Below, one piece after another: positions 39,001-50,882 of a DNA stretch of 64,000 nucleotides (positions within the stretch are counted from its first letter, which is position 1; each line of letters opens with the position of its first letter). Where the stretch lies: contig JABVXU010000002.1 of assembly GCA_013365365.1 (NCBI GenBank), positions 536,001-600,000 on the forward strand, in the 5' to 3' direction. Source of the stretch: Cruorifilaria tuberocauda. Taxonomy: Eukaryota > Nematoda > Chromadorea > Rhabditida > Onchocercidae. Both the position numbers and the translations under genes were made by a program. Below the pieces are notes generated by a model, which saw nothing but the letters and a program-made list of their open reading frames with translations, ran no database searches and was not told the origin of the DNA.

Positions 39001-42000
39001 AGTGATTGCGGATCAGCATTAATGCCATGCTTGGTGCAGCTATGCAAGGATACTGAAAGTGGAACACGTGAGGCAGCGCTGAATACCCTTACTCTCTGTA
39101 TTCCACATTTGTCAAAAGGTTGCTTCACTTTTCTAGTGTGTTCAGTGTTTGCACAATTACTATTGAAATAATACACTATTCGGTTTGTGTGATTTCCAAT
39201 AGAATCATTTTATAACTAGATTTTTCAAATTCTTTCTGAATTTTCAATCTAATGGTCGTTGATAAGAAATTAATTTTTTTTTATAATAAGGCGATATTTT
39301 AATATATTTAGATAATCTCAGGATTTAGTTATTGTTTTAATCTCAAGCAGAATTTTCGGAATGAAATTACGCAAAAGCTATCAAATATACTTCACTAATA
39401 ATATAATATTCTTTACTATTTTCATTGCTCGTTAAATTTCACTAATTTTTGTAGAGCAACGTAAATGTTCAATTATTCCGCTGCTGAAGTATTCTATAGA
39501 GCAAGCGCTAAATGCACAAGATGAAACACTCAGTGTGGTGGCTAAAAATCTTGGTGAATGGATAGATTTATTGCAGGTATTTCATTAATAAGAAGAATAG
39601 GGAAAAAGCGATCATTTAAATTGAAGATATTTCTTCAATTTAAATGATCGCTTTTCCCCTATTATCCAAATCGCCAAATTAAATATTGTGAGTGATAAAG
39701 TGATAAATTTTACAGAAAGTTATTATAATGATAATGAGAATAAGCCTTTGGATCTTTTAAGCTACTTATAATCTTTTTTGTCTTTAGCTTTAGACATAAT
39801 TTTTTCCTAAATCTTAAAAGCCTTTGTAGGATGTGTTAACAATACGAGATCATAATTGGCTCTTGGATATCTATGTCCAAATCGCCAATCTATCGCGATG
39901 TTCATCATCAAATGAAGATAAGAGCATCTTATCAAATATTCAAACATCAGTTAGACGCATGTGTGCTTACAACTTTCCTGTATGTGTATCGTTTTCTAGC
40001 ACTGTACTATTTAAAAATGTTGGAATTGCTGCTAACATTGTTGCTTTTGACATATCTAAGACTATTCTCTTTGTTCATCTTGACAGCTCTCGACTGAATT
40101 TTTTTCACATTCATTTATCATTAATTCTTTTAAGTTCAATTAGCTTTTGGTCTTACAAAACTTAGAGTTTAATTTCTATGTTTTTCTATGAGAGACAAAA
40201 ATATTTTAAGGTTTTTTTTCTGCGAATTTGAAATGACCCAGTGTTTATTTGCATAGTGTATGGTATTGAAATACGGTGGCGATTTCTTCAAGGATCGTTT
40301 ATTACCAATTTTGGAGGGTTTTTGTACTGATCCAGACGATGATATTCGATCTGCAACAGCTGCGGGGTTTCATGAGGTATGATTTATTTCATTCCTTTGT
40401 TCTTATCTATGATTTGACTGATTTGAAATTAAAAAAACTGAAAATATTTTTGTATCAGTTTACTCACAAATTTTAGATTGTAAAACTGATGCCAAATGAA
40501 CCAGCTCTTCTACCACCATTTTTCGAGTTGATTCGTGGAAGTCCTGCTGAAGTTGTTGGACATTTGATGAGAAATCTTGATCGGATTCTTCCATCACTCT
40601 ACAAATGTGTTTCCGAGCAAAATGATTGTGTAAAATTTCACGACATTTTCGAGTAACTCGATAGCTACGAATAATTTCCATTGCATTTTAAAACTTGCAG
40701 GAATTGATCAATTTAAAAATAAGCCTTTGATAATTAGCACAAAATAAGCTTCCAATATTTACTGATATATGAGATGCTAAGTTTTAAGGAAGACAATGCT
40801 TAGCGATAGAACACGGACGTAATAAGATTAATAGAGAACAAATATTTAAAATTAAATAAGTAATTACAGCTTAATTAAACAAAATAGATTCGAAAAAACT
40901 TAAGTGTAGAATAAAAATTTTTGGGTAGCTATAATTTCAGAAAATCAGCAAATCACAGTTGAATCATATCATATTAGGATGTAATCGACTGATACATAAA
41001 ACAAGTTCCTGGCGGGTGCAACACTCATATTTGAAAAACATATCTGTTCTACGCCATTTAATTCCTGTGAAGGATCTCTTCGTCTCCTTTATTCCAATGC
41101 TCAAACAGGAGGTACTAACAACGGTAAGTATTTTCTGTTTGAGATTGTTGAACTTTCTGAAAATTCACTGAAACTAATTTTTTGCATGCAAGTTATTGTT
41201 CGACATAGTCTACGTTTGATCTGAAATACTATAAAATGAGGTTTAAGCAAGTTTAATAATTAAATTCGACGTGCATTAAAATTTGATGAATAAAAAACTG
41301 ATCTTTCTTCCCTTTCCGCTGTTATGCTTGCATAACAACAAACTTTAAGGCATTTTGGCATTCCGCAGGGTAATCAATGAAATCCAAATAATCTTTAAGT
41401 TTGTCGTTTTGATTTTCAGTAATTTTAGAGAGCTATTCCATGTCGTGTCGCTGCTTCAGTTACGCTTTTTCTATTTATGCGAGAAAATCCCTGCGAAGTT
41501 GATCGCCAATCAATTATCGACTTTTTTCTTCACTGTAATACGATTTATTAATTTCAAATTCGTGAAAAACTATTATTTAAGTTTTTTCCAAATTGTCGAA
41601 AACTCAATTTCACCTTTTCTAATACAGTTAATTTAATTAGTAAATTTTAAAACTTAAAAAAAAATCTGTAGCAATCGCAACGCACCAGAATTGCCATCGG
41701 CGTCGATTATTTTTGGATATGATTCCTGAAATTATCGCCGATTTTAGCCGCAAATTTTTCCATACTCATTTTTTGACTCCAATTTTGGCAATGGCAAACG
41801 ACGAAGTAGCAAGCATTAGGTTGTTTTTTAGTTTTCCATCCTAAATAAATAAATTTTTGCTTATAAAATGATATATTCACGTTAATTTTGATTTGCAACG
41901 TTTCATCCCTTTTTTTTGAAAAGTAATTTCGAAACTCTATGAAATTGTGTGATAAACTAGAAATTCTAATATCTGCTATTTTTTGTAAAAGATGGCCGTT

Positions 42001-43717
42001 GATTCTGTATTACTTTAATCTATAGAGTGATGATAAGGCAGCCATAGATAGATAAATGCTAAATTAAAATCGCTTAACTTCGTTATTAGTTTTAACTTTC
42101 GAATACCTATGAAATTAAATTCATTTGTTATGGGAAGTTGAATTAAACTGCTTGAGTTGATTTTGTTATGGAAAATCATTATATTTTCTTTTCACTGTGT
42201 TTTTTATAGTTTTATATTTTCGAAGCCTCAAAAAATTAAAATCAAATTTTTGGAGAGCTTAAAATGCTATCATAAAATATTTTGCAGGTTGCAGTTGTGT
42301 CATATGCTTCCAAAAATAAAAGCAAATTTACATTTGCCGGAGGATGAGGAGATTTTGAAACGGGTAGAAGGAATTATTCGTGAATTACTTTCTAAAGAGC
42401 GAAATTCATCAGCACGACAATTAATTCAAACAGTATGTATATTTATATATATTTTTTTGAGATTTCTAATTAAAATTCTTCGTATTTTGATTTTTGTAAA
42501 ATTTGGTCATATCACTAAGCTTCGAATTATCAAAAGTATTAATGTTTCTATTCATAGGGAGTTAATATTTTTTTTAATTTCCAGTATGCATGTGAATTAT
42601 CACGAACTGAGACTAGAAGCAAGAGTGATAAGTCGGATGAATTGAAAGAAAAAGCTGAGAATGAAATTTGGAATCAGAAGGAAACAGTCGTGGAAGTTCT
42701 CGAAAGAGCAGACAACGGTAGTTTAGAAGAGCACTTCAATCAGAAAAGAGTCACGTACGTTATTGCAATTAATATGCATATTAGATGAATGAGTTATCTC
42801 TGAAATAAACTTATCTTTTACTTATTTGTTGATTCGTTTTTCTCATTTATATGTGTTTTTCTTTTCTCATTTATGTTATATTGAAAATTACTTAAAAATT
42901 TCACTTTCAGTGGCAAAGAGGCTAATTATTCGGATAAGAGTCTGTGGCGTACACATGTACAGAATCCCAAAACAGCTATTGTTCGACCACAACCACAAGT
43001 TACTGTTACGCAACGTAGTCCAAGTCCTATGCCACACAGTTTCAGGACTACAGCAGAAGAACGAAAATCACGACTTCCGCTAGCTACCTCACAAAATAAC
43101 AGATTTTGTGAGTCTTACTATTACTATTACTATTTATTGTTTACCTGTGTTATCATAAAAATTTTCATTGTCTTTTTCCCTTTTAATTTAATTGCGTTAT
43201 CATTCAAGAGTAATTGATCTCAATTTTTTCTCGGAATTTCAGTGGATGCAAAACATAAAACAGCAACAGGATCAGCAGTTAGGACTAACTTACCGCCAGC
43301 AAATCGCAAAAGTGATATTGAAATGACAGCAAAATCTCCTATTTCAACAAATCGTAGGAATTCAGCAACTTTAGCTGCAAAACCGCCAACTGGTTTAAAT
43401 GCTGATAAAACAAATGGTTTGCTCATTATCTATTATTAAAATAAACTCTTTTGTTTAAAATCATGCTGAACTTTTTGATATGTCAATTCTTATAAATTGA
43501 TTCCATTTTAGCATCATCGTTGAAAGCACGTCGTTACACAGTAACCTCTGTTATGTCACGTTCAGTATCATCAGTCAGCGGAAGAGGTGGCTTAACTCCG
43601 TCGCAATCCTCCGATTCTATCATGTCATTTGGTCAGGGTCTTATCAAAGTTCGCAGTTTCTCAAATATTGCCAGAACACCGACTCATCTGACGATGAAAG
43701 TGAAAAGTACCAGTTGA
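36051..43717 (+). CDS. PPP4R4: Protein phosphatase 4 regulatory subunit 4-like HEAT protein
   Basis: Twenty exons in one frame (893 residues, near the human length): 36051-36178, 36505-36607, 36931-37031, 37391-37452, 37786-37859, 38160-38266, 38728-38835, 38994-39118, 39455-39576, 39830-39979, 40257-40376, 40477-40629, 40941-41123, 41429-41534, 41672-41819, 42288-42432, 42585-42754, 42911-43107, 43243-43416 and 43512-43717. Matches to PPP4R4 run throughout: VDDAINILK, AAAWLETLVEVID, VPLTISQAETSQRAQ, IQRDIIPCVQMLCND, RRMCAYNFPV, FHEIVKLMPNEPALL, and CHMLPKIKANLHLPED. The C-terminus is charged then Ser/Thr/Pro-rich and probably disordered, also as in PPP4R4. The subunit binds the cytosolic PP4 catalytic subunit through its HEAT array. 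The start ATG lies 8 bases after a TTTCAG acceptor, consistent with trans-splicing. Introns after exons 4 and 7 keep frame only with GC donors. Confidence 0.9.
39596..39663 (+). repeat. Near-perfect intronic hairpin
   Basis: Two 31-base arms (39596-39626 and 39633-39663) are reverse complements with one mismatch and a 6-base loop. It lies inside intron 9 of PPP4R4 (39577-39829). Confidence 0.85.
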
Positions 43718-44361
43718 ACGATGCAAAGACGATCAGATGCTCACATATTTTTTCTTAGTTTTAATAAATATTGAGCTCCTTATGTATATAAATTTAAATT
43801 AAAGATTCTATTAAATTTGAAAATTTTTGTAGTGATTACTTTCCTTTAATTTGCTACTGCTATTTTTTGCTAACAATTTTTGCAAAAAAAGTAACGAAAC
43901 ATTTTGATTATTAAAACATTTTCTCTGTAGTTGGCTGGATTAATCTTTGATATTTCTGAAAACTGCTGGTAAACTAATCAATTCCTAGTGTTCAGTGAAT
44001 CCGCAATTTATTTTTGGATTTGAATTTTGAAATCTAACTTTTGCAATCGTTAATCAAGCCTTCAGTTACTCATCGGACAACTTAAACTTGCAAATGCTTT
44101 TATTTGAACGTCAACTAAAAAAGATCATTGTTATTAAAATCTAGTTAGTAAAATGATCGATGCTAAAACAGTGAGAGATGTTAGTATCAGTCACTAAATT
44201 ACGTAATATAAGTGTTAATTATTGCCTTTTGATGCACGCCAGTGCTCAAACGTCGAAATATTTGTAATGTGTTCTCTATCAAAAGTCGATCTCAACATAT
44301 CATCAAGTATCTTTTTCAGTGGTGAATTGTAAATTTGATCTAACATTCTTTTACTGACTTT

Positions 44362-44393
44362 CGATATCATTTTAATATTCATATATTTCTGTA
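44362..44393 (-). repeat. 32-base repeat at an exon edge
   Basis: Exact 32-base match to 47851-47882 in the same orientation. On the minus strand it covers the first codons (KYMNIKMIS) of the exon-like ORF 44412-44215, just after its splice acceptor. Confidence 0.8.
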
Positions 44394-45264
44394 TAAAATA
44401 TAATTCAGGCACTTCTTACTGTTTATTCATAAAGTTAGAAAACTCAACAAGATTTCCGGAAAAGAATTAAATATTCCTGGAATTAGCATACCATTTTTTA
44501 CTGGTCGGCAATGCTCAAACCTCAGAATTTTGCTCCATTACTCTGAAAATTGCGCTGCATGATCAGTCACTTATATGATTGACTGATTATCTCATAATAC
44601 TTATAATGATATTGGAGGAACAAGCTGATCAATTATAGTTTGTTTTCCCGATAATAATTTGATCGGATAAGATTAATTGATATTACTGGCTATGATTTCT
44701 TTTTATCAAATTTCTTAACAATGATGACAGTTCAAGAGTTAGAAATTTAACCTTTTTTGCTCGATTTCAGACAGTCAGCTCGTCTATGTAGAAAAAGGTA
44801 GAAATATTAGAAAATAAAGATTATGATAATATAGATATCGAAAATTTTGGTTTCATCTTTCTTCTTCTAATTATTTAAATTTGCGACAACCACATTTTCC
44901 TATTGATACGTGGCCAGATTTCCCCCATTACATTTTCAAACCAGGATAAATTATAGTTTCATGGTTCCTGATCCTAAAATTCCGTTATAGACTTGATGAC
45001 TTCCTCATCCCTCAGACGAGTCATTTACTCATTTTAGTTTTTTAGATTATCCCTTTGTGTCATATCCCCCATATATGCATCAATTAATAAATCTTAAAGA
45101 AATAAAAGTAACGATACTTTGAGATTAATGTTGTAAATTACAGAATCAAAAAGAAAAATCAATTGTGAAACCGTGAGAAAAATACTTTCGTTTTCATTCT
45201 TCCATAGAATCCAAAACTACATGAAGTTACCGATGTGTTTTAAAGTAATACTTGTCGGAGTAGA

Positions 45265-45810
45265 GATAGCTGGTTTTGTCGGCGATTTCCTTTAACCGCG
45301 ACAATAGTATTCTTCTAGAGTTATTCTTTCTTTCCTGTTATTGTCGTCGATCTTCTTTGAACGTGACAATCTTTCTTTCTAATCGTAAGTAAGCAAACTG
45401 CTAGCTTCTGTGATAGCTGATACTTTGGGTGTACCTCAAACTTGGGTAATTAAACCTTTATTACTTTAGATTTCATAACATACAACAACACGGCATTAAC
45501 ACATTAAATATTTCGCAATATCCACACGAGTATTAAAGACGATATGCAGTCAGACAAAGAAATACGGTAATCGTTATACCCTTTCGTTAAGCAGCCACCC
45601 TCCTTGAAACCAAACCTTCTTCTTCTTGATATCATCGACGCAGTTTATAGACAAGTAGCTAACAATGCTAAATTTAAGAACAAAGGATTTCGTTAACAGA
45701 GCTTGTAAAACCACAAACATGCATTTAGCTTACAATATCAAATCCAGAACAAAGGATTTCATCATCCTTCATTTCCTCGCTTTTCCAGCGACAAGGTTTT
45801 GTTGCGTTTG
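45265..45810 (-). repeat. Inverted repeat, left arm (carries SL1)
   Basis: Diverged copy of the repeat at 46765-47430 in opposite orientation. Shared blocks include the SL1-like leader, two tandem units of the type GTCAAAGAAGATCGCCGACA downstream of it, an ACGATA..GTCAGAC block, and the AGAACAAAGGATTT..CCTCGCTTTTCCAGCGACA block. Purine-rich GGAGGGTGG appears on the minus strand near 45.6 kb. No transposase or reverse transcriptase frame is visible. Confidence 0.7.
45435..45456 (-). other. Exact SL1 spliced-leader sequence
   Basis: The minus strand matches the 22-base nematode SL1 leader at every position and is followed directly by GTAC, so a GT sits where the SL RNA splice donor would be. 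The following 100 bases do not show the usual SL RNA intron or an Sm site (AATTTTTGG-type), and no 5S rRNA gene is nearby. It is therefore not a normal SL RNA gene. Confidence 0.85.
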
Positions 45811-46764
45811 TATGTATATCAACCGAGTTGATGCAAGAGCGTTTTATTCATTTACACAGAAGTTTAAGGTAACAATCAAGGGTAAAACAATCGTTTATTG
45901 GAATATGGACTGCCGAATCATGGGATAGAAGGATTTAAACTGAGATCCCTTGATAATCAGGAATCAAATTGATAGCGTTGAGTGTCTCTGTAACACTTAG
46001 GATTTCGTAACCTGATGACTTTTCGTAGTCCAACAGGATAATTGATCCCTGCTCGCAATGATAATCATAGGAGAAAGGTAGGGTGTAACTGATGATGAAA
46101 TGATTAAAAGGTCGATTTAGTCGACTGTGCTGAGTTGGGAAGTAAATTTGTTGAAGTGAGTGAGTGTCGTGTGAATGACTGTGTCGTTAACTGTGACTAA
46201 GAATGTAAAATGTAAAAATATCTGTTGATCCTTAAGCCGTCCACTATTTATACGGCTTGGAGTGGGCATAGGCATTTCAGGTAAAGATCAGGAAAGATTG
46301 ATAATGATATTATCAGGGCGGCTCATTAGCCTCATACATTCGGTACATGAGGAGAAAAATGAAATTTAATGAAACAATGTAGATGCGTTTATCAAGATCA
46401 AAGATTGCTTAATAGGACAAAGATTTGAGATGAGTTTAATTGAATCACTTTAAATGAAAATCGTGCAATGGTTAATGCTCCATCATCCCTTAAAGACGAT
46501 GAAACTGTGATAAAAGATGACCTTTAATCACTCCTTATAGGTGATGATGAGAAGACAATGAACTGAGAAAGAAGAAAGCTTACGATCTGCTTTAGCTGAG
46601 CATATCTACACAAAAGCTTCTTAACATATAATTTCATCATCTTCACATTTAACATTTCGGTTTTTACCGACAATATTGGAAATCCTGAATTTTTGTAAAC
46701 TGACAAAGTATCACCATTTGATTGTTATGGAAAATTCAGGAAAATCAAAGATTTGAAGATTCCA

Positions 46765-47430
46765 CGTCCATGTCGCTGAAAAAGCGAGGAAGGGAAGTAT
46801 GATAAAACCTTTGTTCTGAATTTAATATTGCAAGATACCGTATGCTCATTGTTCACCAGTTTTACCACTGAAATCGTAAAGAAAGGAAAAATGGTAAAAG
46901 CCTTCATTCTGGAGTAACATTGTAAATTAATAGGATACTTCTTGTTTACAAGTTTTGTCAATGATCTGGTTTACAAGCCTTGTCACTATAAATCCTTTAT
47001 TTTTAATTAATGTTATAAGGTCAAATTATACTACTTTGAATGTAATCTTCAAACTACAAAGATCCACCCTCTTCTAGGATGGAAAAAGTCCCAACCTCGT
47101 AACATTGCTAAGAATTTGTCTTAAGGCGTGCGGTTGATTAACACAGGGTAAAATCAATTCCCTTTTCTCCTGGTCTGACTCGTTATCGTTTTGAAACTGT
47201 TCAGAATATTGTGAAATTGTTAAAGTTAATTTAATGTTGTATTATTGTATATATCAAATTTGTTCTAACAAAGGTTTAATTACCTAAGTTTGAGGCACAG
47301 AAGCTATCAGTTTGTTACTTACGAATAGAAAAGAAAGAAAGATAGTCACTGTCAAAGAAGATCGCCGACAGTAACAAGAAAGAACACTCTCAGCATTGTC
47401 ACCGTCACAGAAGAACGTTGACAGTCTAAT
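46765..47430 (+). repeat. Inverted repeat, right arm (carries SL1-like)
   Basis: Plus-strand counterpart of 45265-45810, with the same block order read outward. The two arms are separated by about 950 bases of unrelated AT-rich sequence. Identity appears to be roughly two-thirds to three-quarters by eye. Confidence 0.7.
47273..47294 (+). other. SL1-like leader with one mismatch
   Basis: Matches SL1 at 21 of 22 bases (C to T at position 13) and is followed by GCAC instead of GT. It occupies the same position in the right arm as the exact SL1 in the left arm. Confidence 0.8.
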
Positions 47431-47850
47431 TAGCAAAATTAAATTAAACTGAATTCTTGAATTGGAATTTTTGCTATAGAATGGAAATAAGTGAATGAGA
47501 CGATGAACGTTCCAATAGTGGATGGACAGTAACCGCTTTATTTGAATTACAGAAAGCAAAGAGAAAAGTTCTGATGTTTGACATTTTTTTAACTACGATA
47601 CTGTCACTTCTATCTTTTATCATACATTCAAAAAAACAAAACAAAAATGTAAATAGCGAAATAAAATGAAGCACTTCAAACTTAGGAAGATACTGATATT
47701 TAAAATACATAAATTGATTAATCAGTTAATTATTGGAGTTTCAATTTGGATAATATATGATTATCAGCCATTTCCGCAATATATCGTCATAAATATGAAA
47801 GGATTGAGTCAATGAATTTCACGAAAAAAGGTGTAAATCAAGATTACTTC

Positions 47851-47882
47851 CGATATCATTTTAATATTCATATATTTCTGTA
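47851..47882 (-). repeat. 32-base repeat, second copy
   Basis: Exact copy of 44362-44393. It lies just downstream (minus strand) of the possible CDF fragment 48194-47955. Confidence 0.8.
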
Positions 47883-48934
47883 GTTGCAAAAAGATACGAC
47901 AGACGTGGAATCAGACGTGGAAACTTCTTCAATCATTTCAAATTTATCACCCAATCAATAAAATAGATATTTGAAGCAAAAAAAATTTGCTAATCTCCCA
48001 GCATTTTTATGCATTATTCTTCCAATGACATAACCGATTTCTATTTGTAAAATGGTATGGTAAACAACTGCTTGAATAAATGCTGCCTTAATATCAATAT
48101 AAATGGCACGAACGCCGCTCTTACGTGAATCATTTGCTGATCTTACGTAGCTCATCTGAAAACAGCTGTAAAAAAATTTGTGTGTCGACTCCATTTAAGG
48201 AATGAAAAATGAGCTATACGGAAATGGCGCACTTTCTGCTGCTAATATTACCGAAATCGATTAGTCCATACGAAAAAGTTGATAGGATACACTTTTTGAC
48301 GAAAGAACTGAGAACAACAGTTACTTCCATCTATCCTGTCCTGTCTCCAATTCTCGACCTCTTCCCTCATTGACAAAGGTCTAATTCCTTGAAAGAAATG
48401 ATTAATGGATAATTTAGTAAGTAAAGTTCCGATGAATGATCGAAAGATTGCATGAAATTAGGGGCAATCTTAATCTCTCATTGATGCATTTCGAAGCTTC
48501 TTTTAGCTTCAAGAATAGACAGTGAATTCATTTATTAGCAACTGAGCTTTTACTTTTGATCAATCTGTTTATATAAAAGGGACGAGTAACATATTGAAGA
48601 TATCATTATAAAAGATTTATTTGTTGCAAATTGGCTGTTGCTGCTACTGCCAGTCATTCTTCCGCGAGAAATCGGTCGATATGAGATGTCCCAGATGTAA
48701 ATTACTTCCATTTCCTCTTCATCCTCTTATGTCAACAGTTGTAAGATAATGAAGAATTCGTTCATCTTTTCACTGGTCTTTCCAAGAAAGTAAATATTTC
48801 TAAAACTAATGCTTCAAACATCAAGCAAATTTCCCACATCGACTGTGGAAGTGAATACTTCCTATACTTTACTTGATCTATGTGATATTGAGTTAAGTGC
48901 AATCGATTCTATCATCAATTTGTAATTTTTAGAT

Positions 48935-50066
48935 ATGACGGATATGGCGGAACGTTTTTACCGCAGCAATCTCTTTATAACTTTATTGTTCTTCACATTA
49001 ATATATTTATTGAGCGGCAATTATTCACTCATTTTGTGCAATGTATTGTGCACTTTGCCACCTGGAATTTTCACTTATTTTCAAATGGCCAATAAAAATG
49101 CCACTGCTAAGGCTCGTCTTTCCTGCTTTGTTTCATTTAAAATGTTAGAACTACATTAATTAAAAAGTGGTGAGAGAAAAAATAGTGAAGGAACAGTTCA
49201 AAAAAACAAATGCGTAAATCTTTCAAATTATTCAGTTTTGTCAAATGATATTATTCAGAAATCGATCATCGTCTATTGGCTTATCTGTGGCTTATCATTC
49301 GCTTCTGATACCATGTGTGCTTCTATGAGTTGTTACTCCTATATTAAAACAATAATATTAATATTTTTGTTTCATTATTGTACGATAGAAAATGTCGATA
49401 TTAAGGTTTCTCTTATTCTAAACTTCATTTTTGACAAATTTTTGATCTCTAATCTTCTCTTAAATGGGTAATCTTATAAAATCATATCATAATTATAATT
49501 TATTATCCGTTTTTTCTTCTTTTTCCTCTAGTGTATCCCTTTCAACAACACGCTGGAAATGCAATCCGGAAATGCAAGACGTTTGAATCAGTTGGAACGA
49601 AATGCAAGAGAATGGATCGTAAATAAGCAATCACGATATGGGAATACATCTGAAGACGTAGTATCTGATAAGGCCGGAAGTGGTGAAAGCACCCTTAATA
49701 CTCTTAAAACAATATCAAAAGAGAATGTAAGGATGGTTTTGCATGACATGAAAGATTTATGCAAATTTTTGTGAAAATGTTTAAAATTTTTTAGAAGGAA
49801 AAGAAGATGTATTATAAGGGAGAAATAAATTTTTCATACGTAATTATCGTAATTTGCAGCGCACTGACTTGAATATTATGAAATTGAATACGACAACAAC
49901 AACAACATATTCAGAAAGACAGTTACGCTTATCAAGAACTGCTAAAAGCGGAAGAATGAGTGAAGATGAGAAAACAGATACTACGGAACAAAGTTTAACA
50001 TTAGCTGCTGCAATTGAAAAGGTCCTTCAAATTGGAAAAAATTTAATTTATGAAAAGTTTAAATAA
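48935..50066 (+). CDS. REEP/HVA22 (TB2/DP1)-like ER membrane protein
   Basis: Four exons: 48935-49115, 49236-49405, 49532-49726 and 49860-50066 (250 residues, all in phase with GT-AG introns). The N-terminal half has hydrophobic helices and a block like the TB2/DP1/HVA22 domain: NYSLILCNVLCTLPP..FTYFQMANKN, then IIVYWLICGLSFASD, in place of the usual LTYWVVYA..E..SD. The C-terminal half is charged and Ser/Thr-rich with a poly-Thr run. REEP proteins shape tubular ER membrane. An alternative exon 1 end at 49105 or 49111 with a GC donor and acceptor 49261 would shorten the loop and fit the family spacing better. The ATG is two bases after TTTTTAG. The domain match is moderate and divergent. Confidence 0.5.
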
Positions 50067-50274
50067 AAAGTAACAGTTTTCACAAGTCTGCTTAAGTTGA
50101 TATTATTAAAATGCATGAATATCAACCAGTGAACTATTCACTTTTTTGCTTCCTAAATACTCTATAATTGATATTCCGGCTTGTTTATAATCATTTTCTA
50201 TATTGGCAATAGAAGTATCATATTTACATCAGAATCATCAGCTAACCGAAAGGACGAGAAATTCAACAAGTAAT

Positions 50275-50882
50275 ATGGAAGGACTTGTTTCATTTCCTGA
50301 TTCACAGGTTCGCATTACGTTATATCGTAATGTATTTCCTTTTCTGCATGAAGTGTTTTTATATTGATCTAATAATATGTAATTTATGATTATTTAAAAA
50401 ATTCAACAGGTGAAAATTCATAGTAGTCATATCGGACCGGTAATACTTGCGTTCACCAATAATTACAAAAAGCCAGTGACATGGGCGCTGAAGACGAATG
50501 CTATAAAACGTCTTGCTGCATTTCCATTCACTGGAATAATTCCGCCCTCAGAAACAGTACAAGTTCATATTTTTCTTAGTGTTTAAACTCTAAATTTTTT
50601 TCTTCTAAAAATCATTCGAAATTTGTTATTACATTTTTTATACAAATAGATATATTAGCATATAGAAAAAATATTGAAATTATAGTTTTTTTTATCAATT
50701 AATTTTAGATCAAGATTGATTTGATCGGACAAATACCAAAAAAAAATTCGAAGGATCGGTTATCGCTAGAATATTTTGTTATTGATCGAAAATTTGTAAA
50801 TGTTGGTGATTATTATAATTTCTTTCACTGTAGCGAATCGATTAGAATGAAAAAATGTTTAGAAGTCATTTACATTCAATAG
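50275..50882 (+). CDS. MSP-domain protein
   Basis: Three exons (50275-50307, 50410-50562, 50709-50882) give 119 residues in frame. The core is an MSP/VAP-type immunoglobulin-like beta sandwich: VILAFTNNYKKPVTWALKTN, then TGIIPPSETVQIKIDL and LSLEYFVIDRKF. The IPPSE(T/S)V turn and T-N-N-x-x-x-P-V-x-W pattern are typical of the domain. At about 119 residues it is the size of single-domain MSP-like/SSP proteins, but it is divergent from the abundant sperm MSPs, so a sperm role is only possible. The last segment after FVIDRKF is low-complexity and could be an unspliced tail: a GTAAAT donor follows that motif at 50811. It lies 209 bases after the REEP-like gene on the same strand. Confidence 0.75.

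Larger units (their letters stand above)
44215..48194 (-). pseudogene. Possible zinc-transporter (CDF) remnant or divergent gene
   Basis: Two exon-like minus-strand ORFs. 48194-47955 contains DIKAAFIQAVVYHTILQIEI, loosely like the AAFIH..GDLLQS segment of SLC30/CDF transporters. It is preceded by a TTTTCAG acceptor. 44412-44215 contains SPLKKILDDMLR and ISTFEHWRAS, loosely like the start of the CDF cytoplasmic domain, also after an acceptor (TTATACAG) and ending in a stop. The metal-binding HD pair of an active CDF is not visible. The fragments are 3.5 kb apart with the inverted repeat between them. This is a weak, motif-level guess. Confidence 0.2.
43718..48934. other. Repeat-rich intergenic region
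   Basis: No confident gene over 5.2 kb. It contains an inverted pair of a diverged repeat with SL1-like leaders, a 32-base exact repeat (44362 and 47851), and minus-strand exon-like fragments listed separately. A polyadenylation-like AATAAA occurs at about 43.76 kb after PPP4R4. Confidence 0.6.

Noticed and set aside
41355..41636. 93-codon ORF overlapping PPP4R4 exon 14
   Set aside because: It is in a different frame from the conserved exon 41429-41534 and mostly intronic.
45580..47100. LTR retrotransposon interpretation of the inverted repeats
   Set aside because: Purine tracts are suggestive, but the copies are inverted, and no primer-binding site or polymerase frame is visible.
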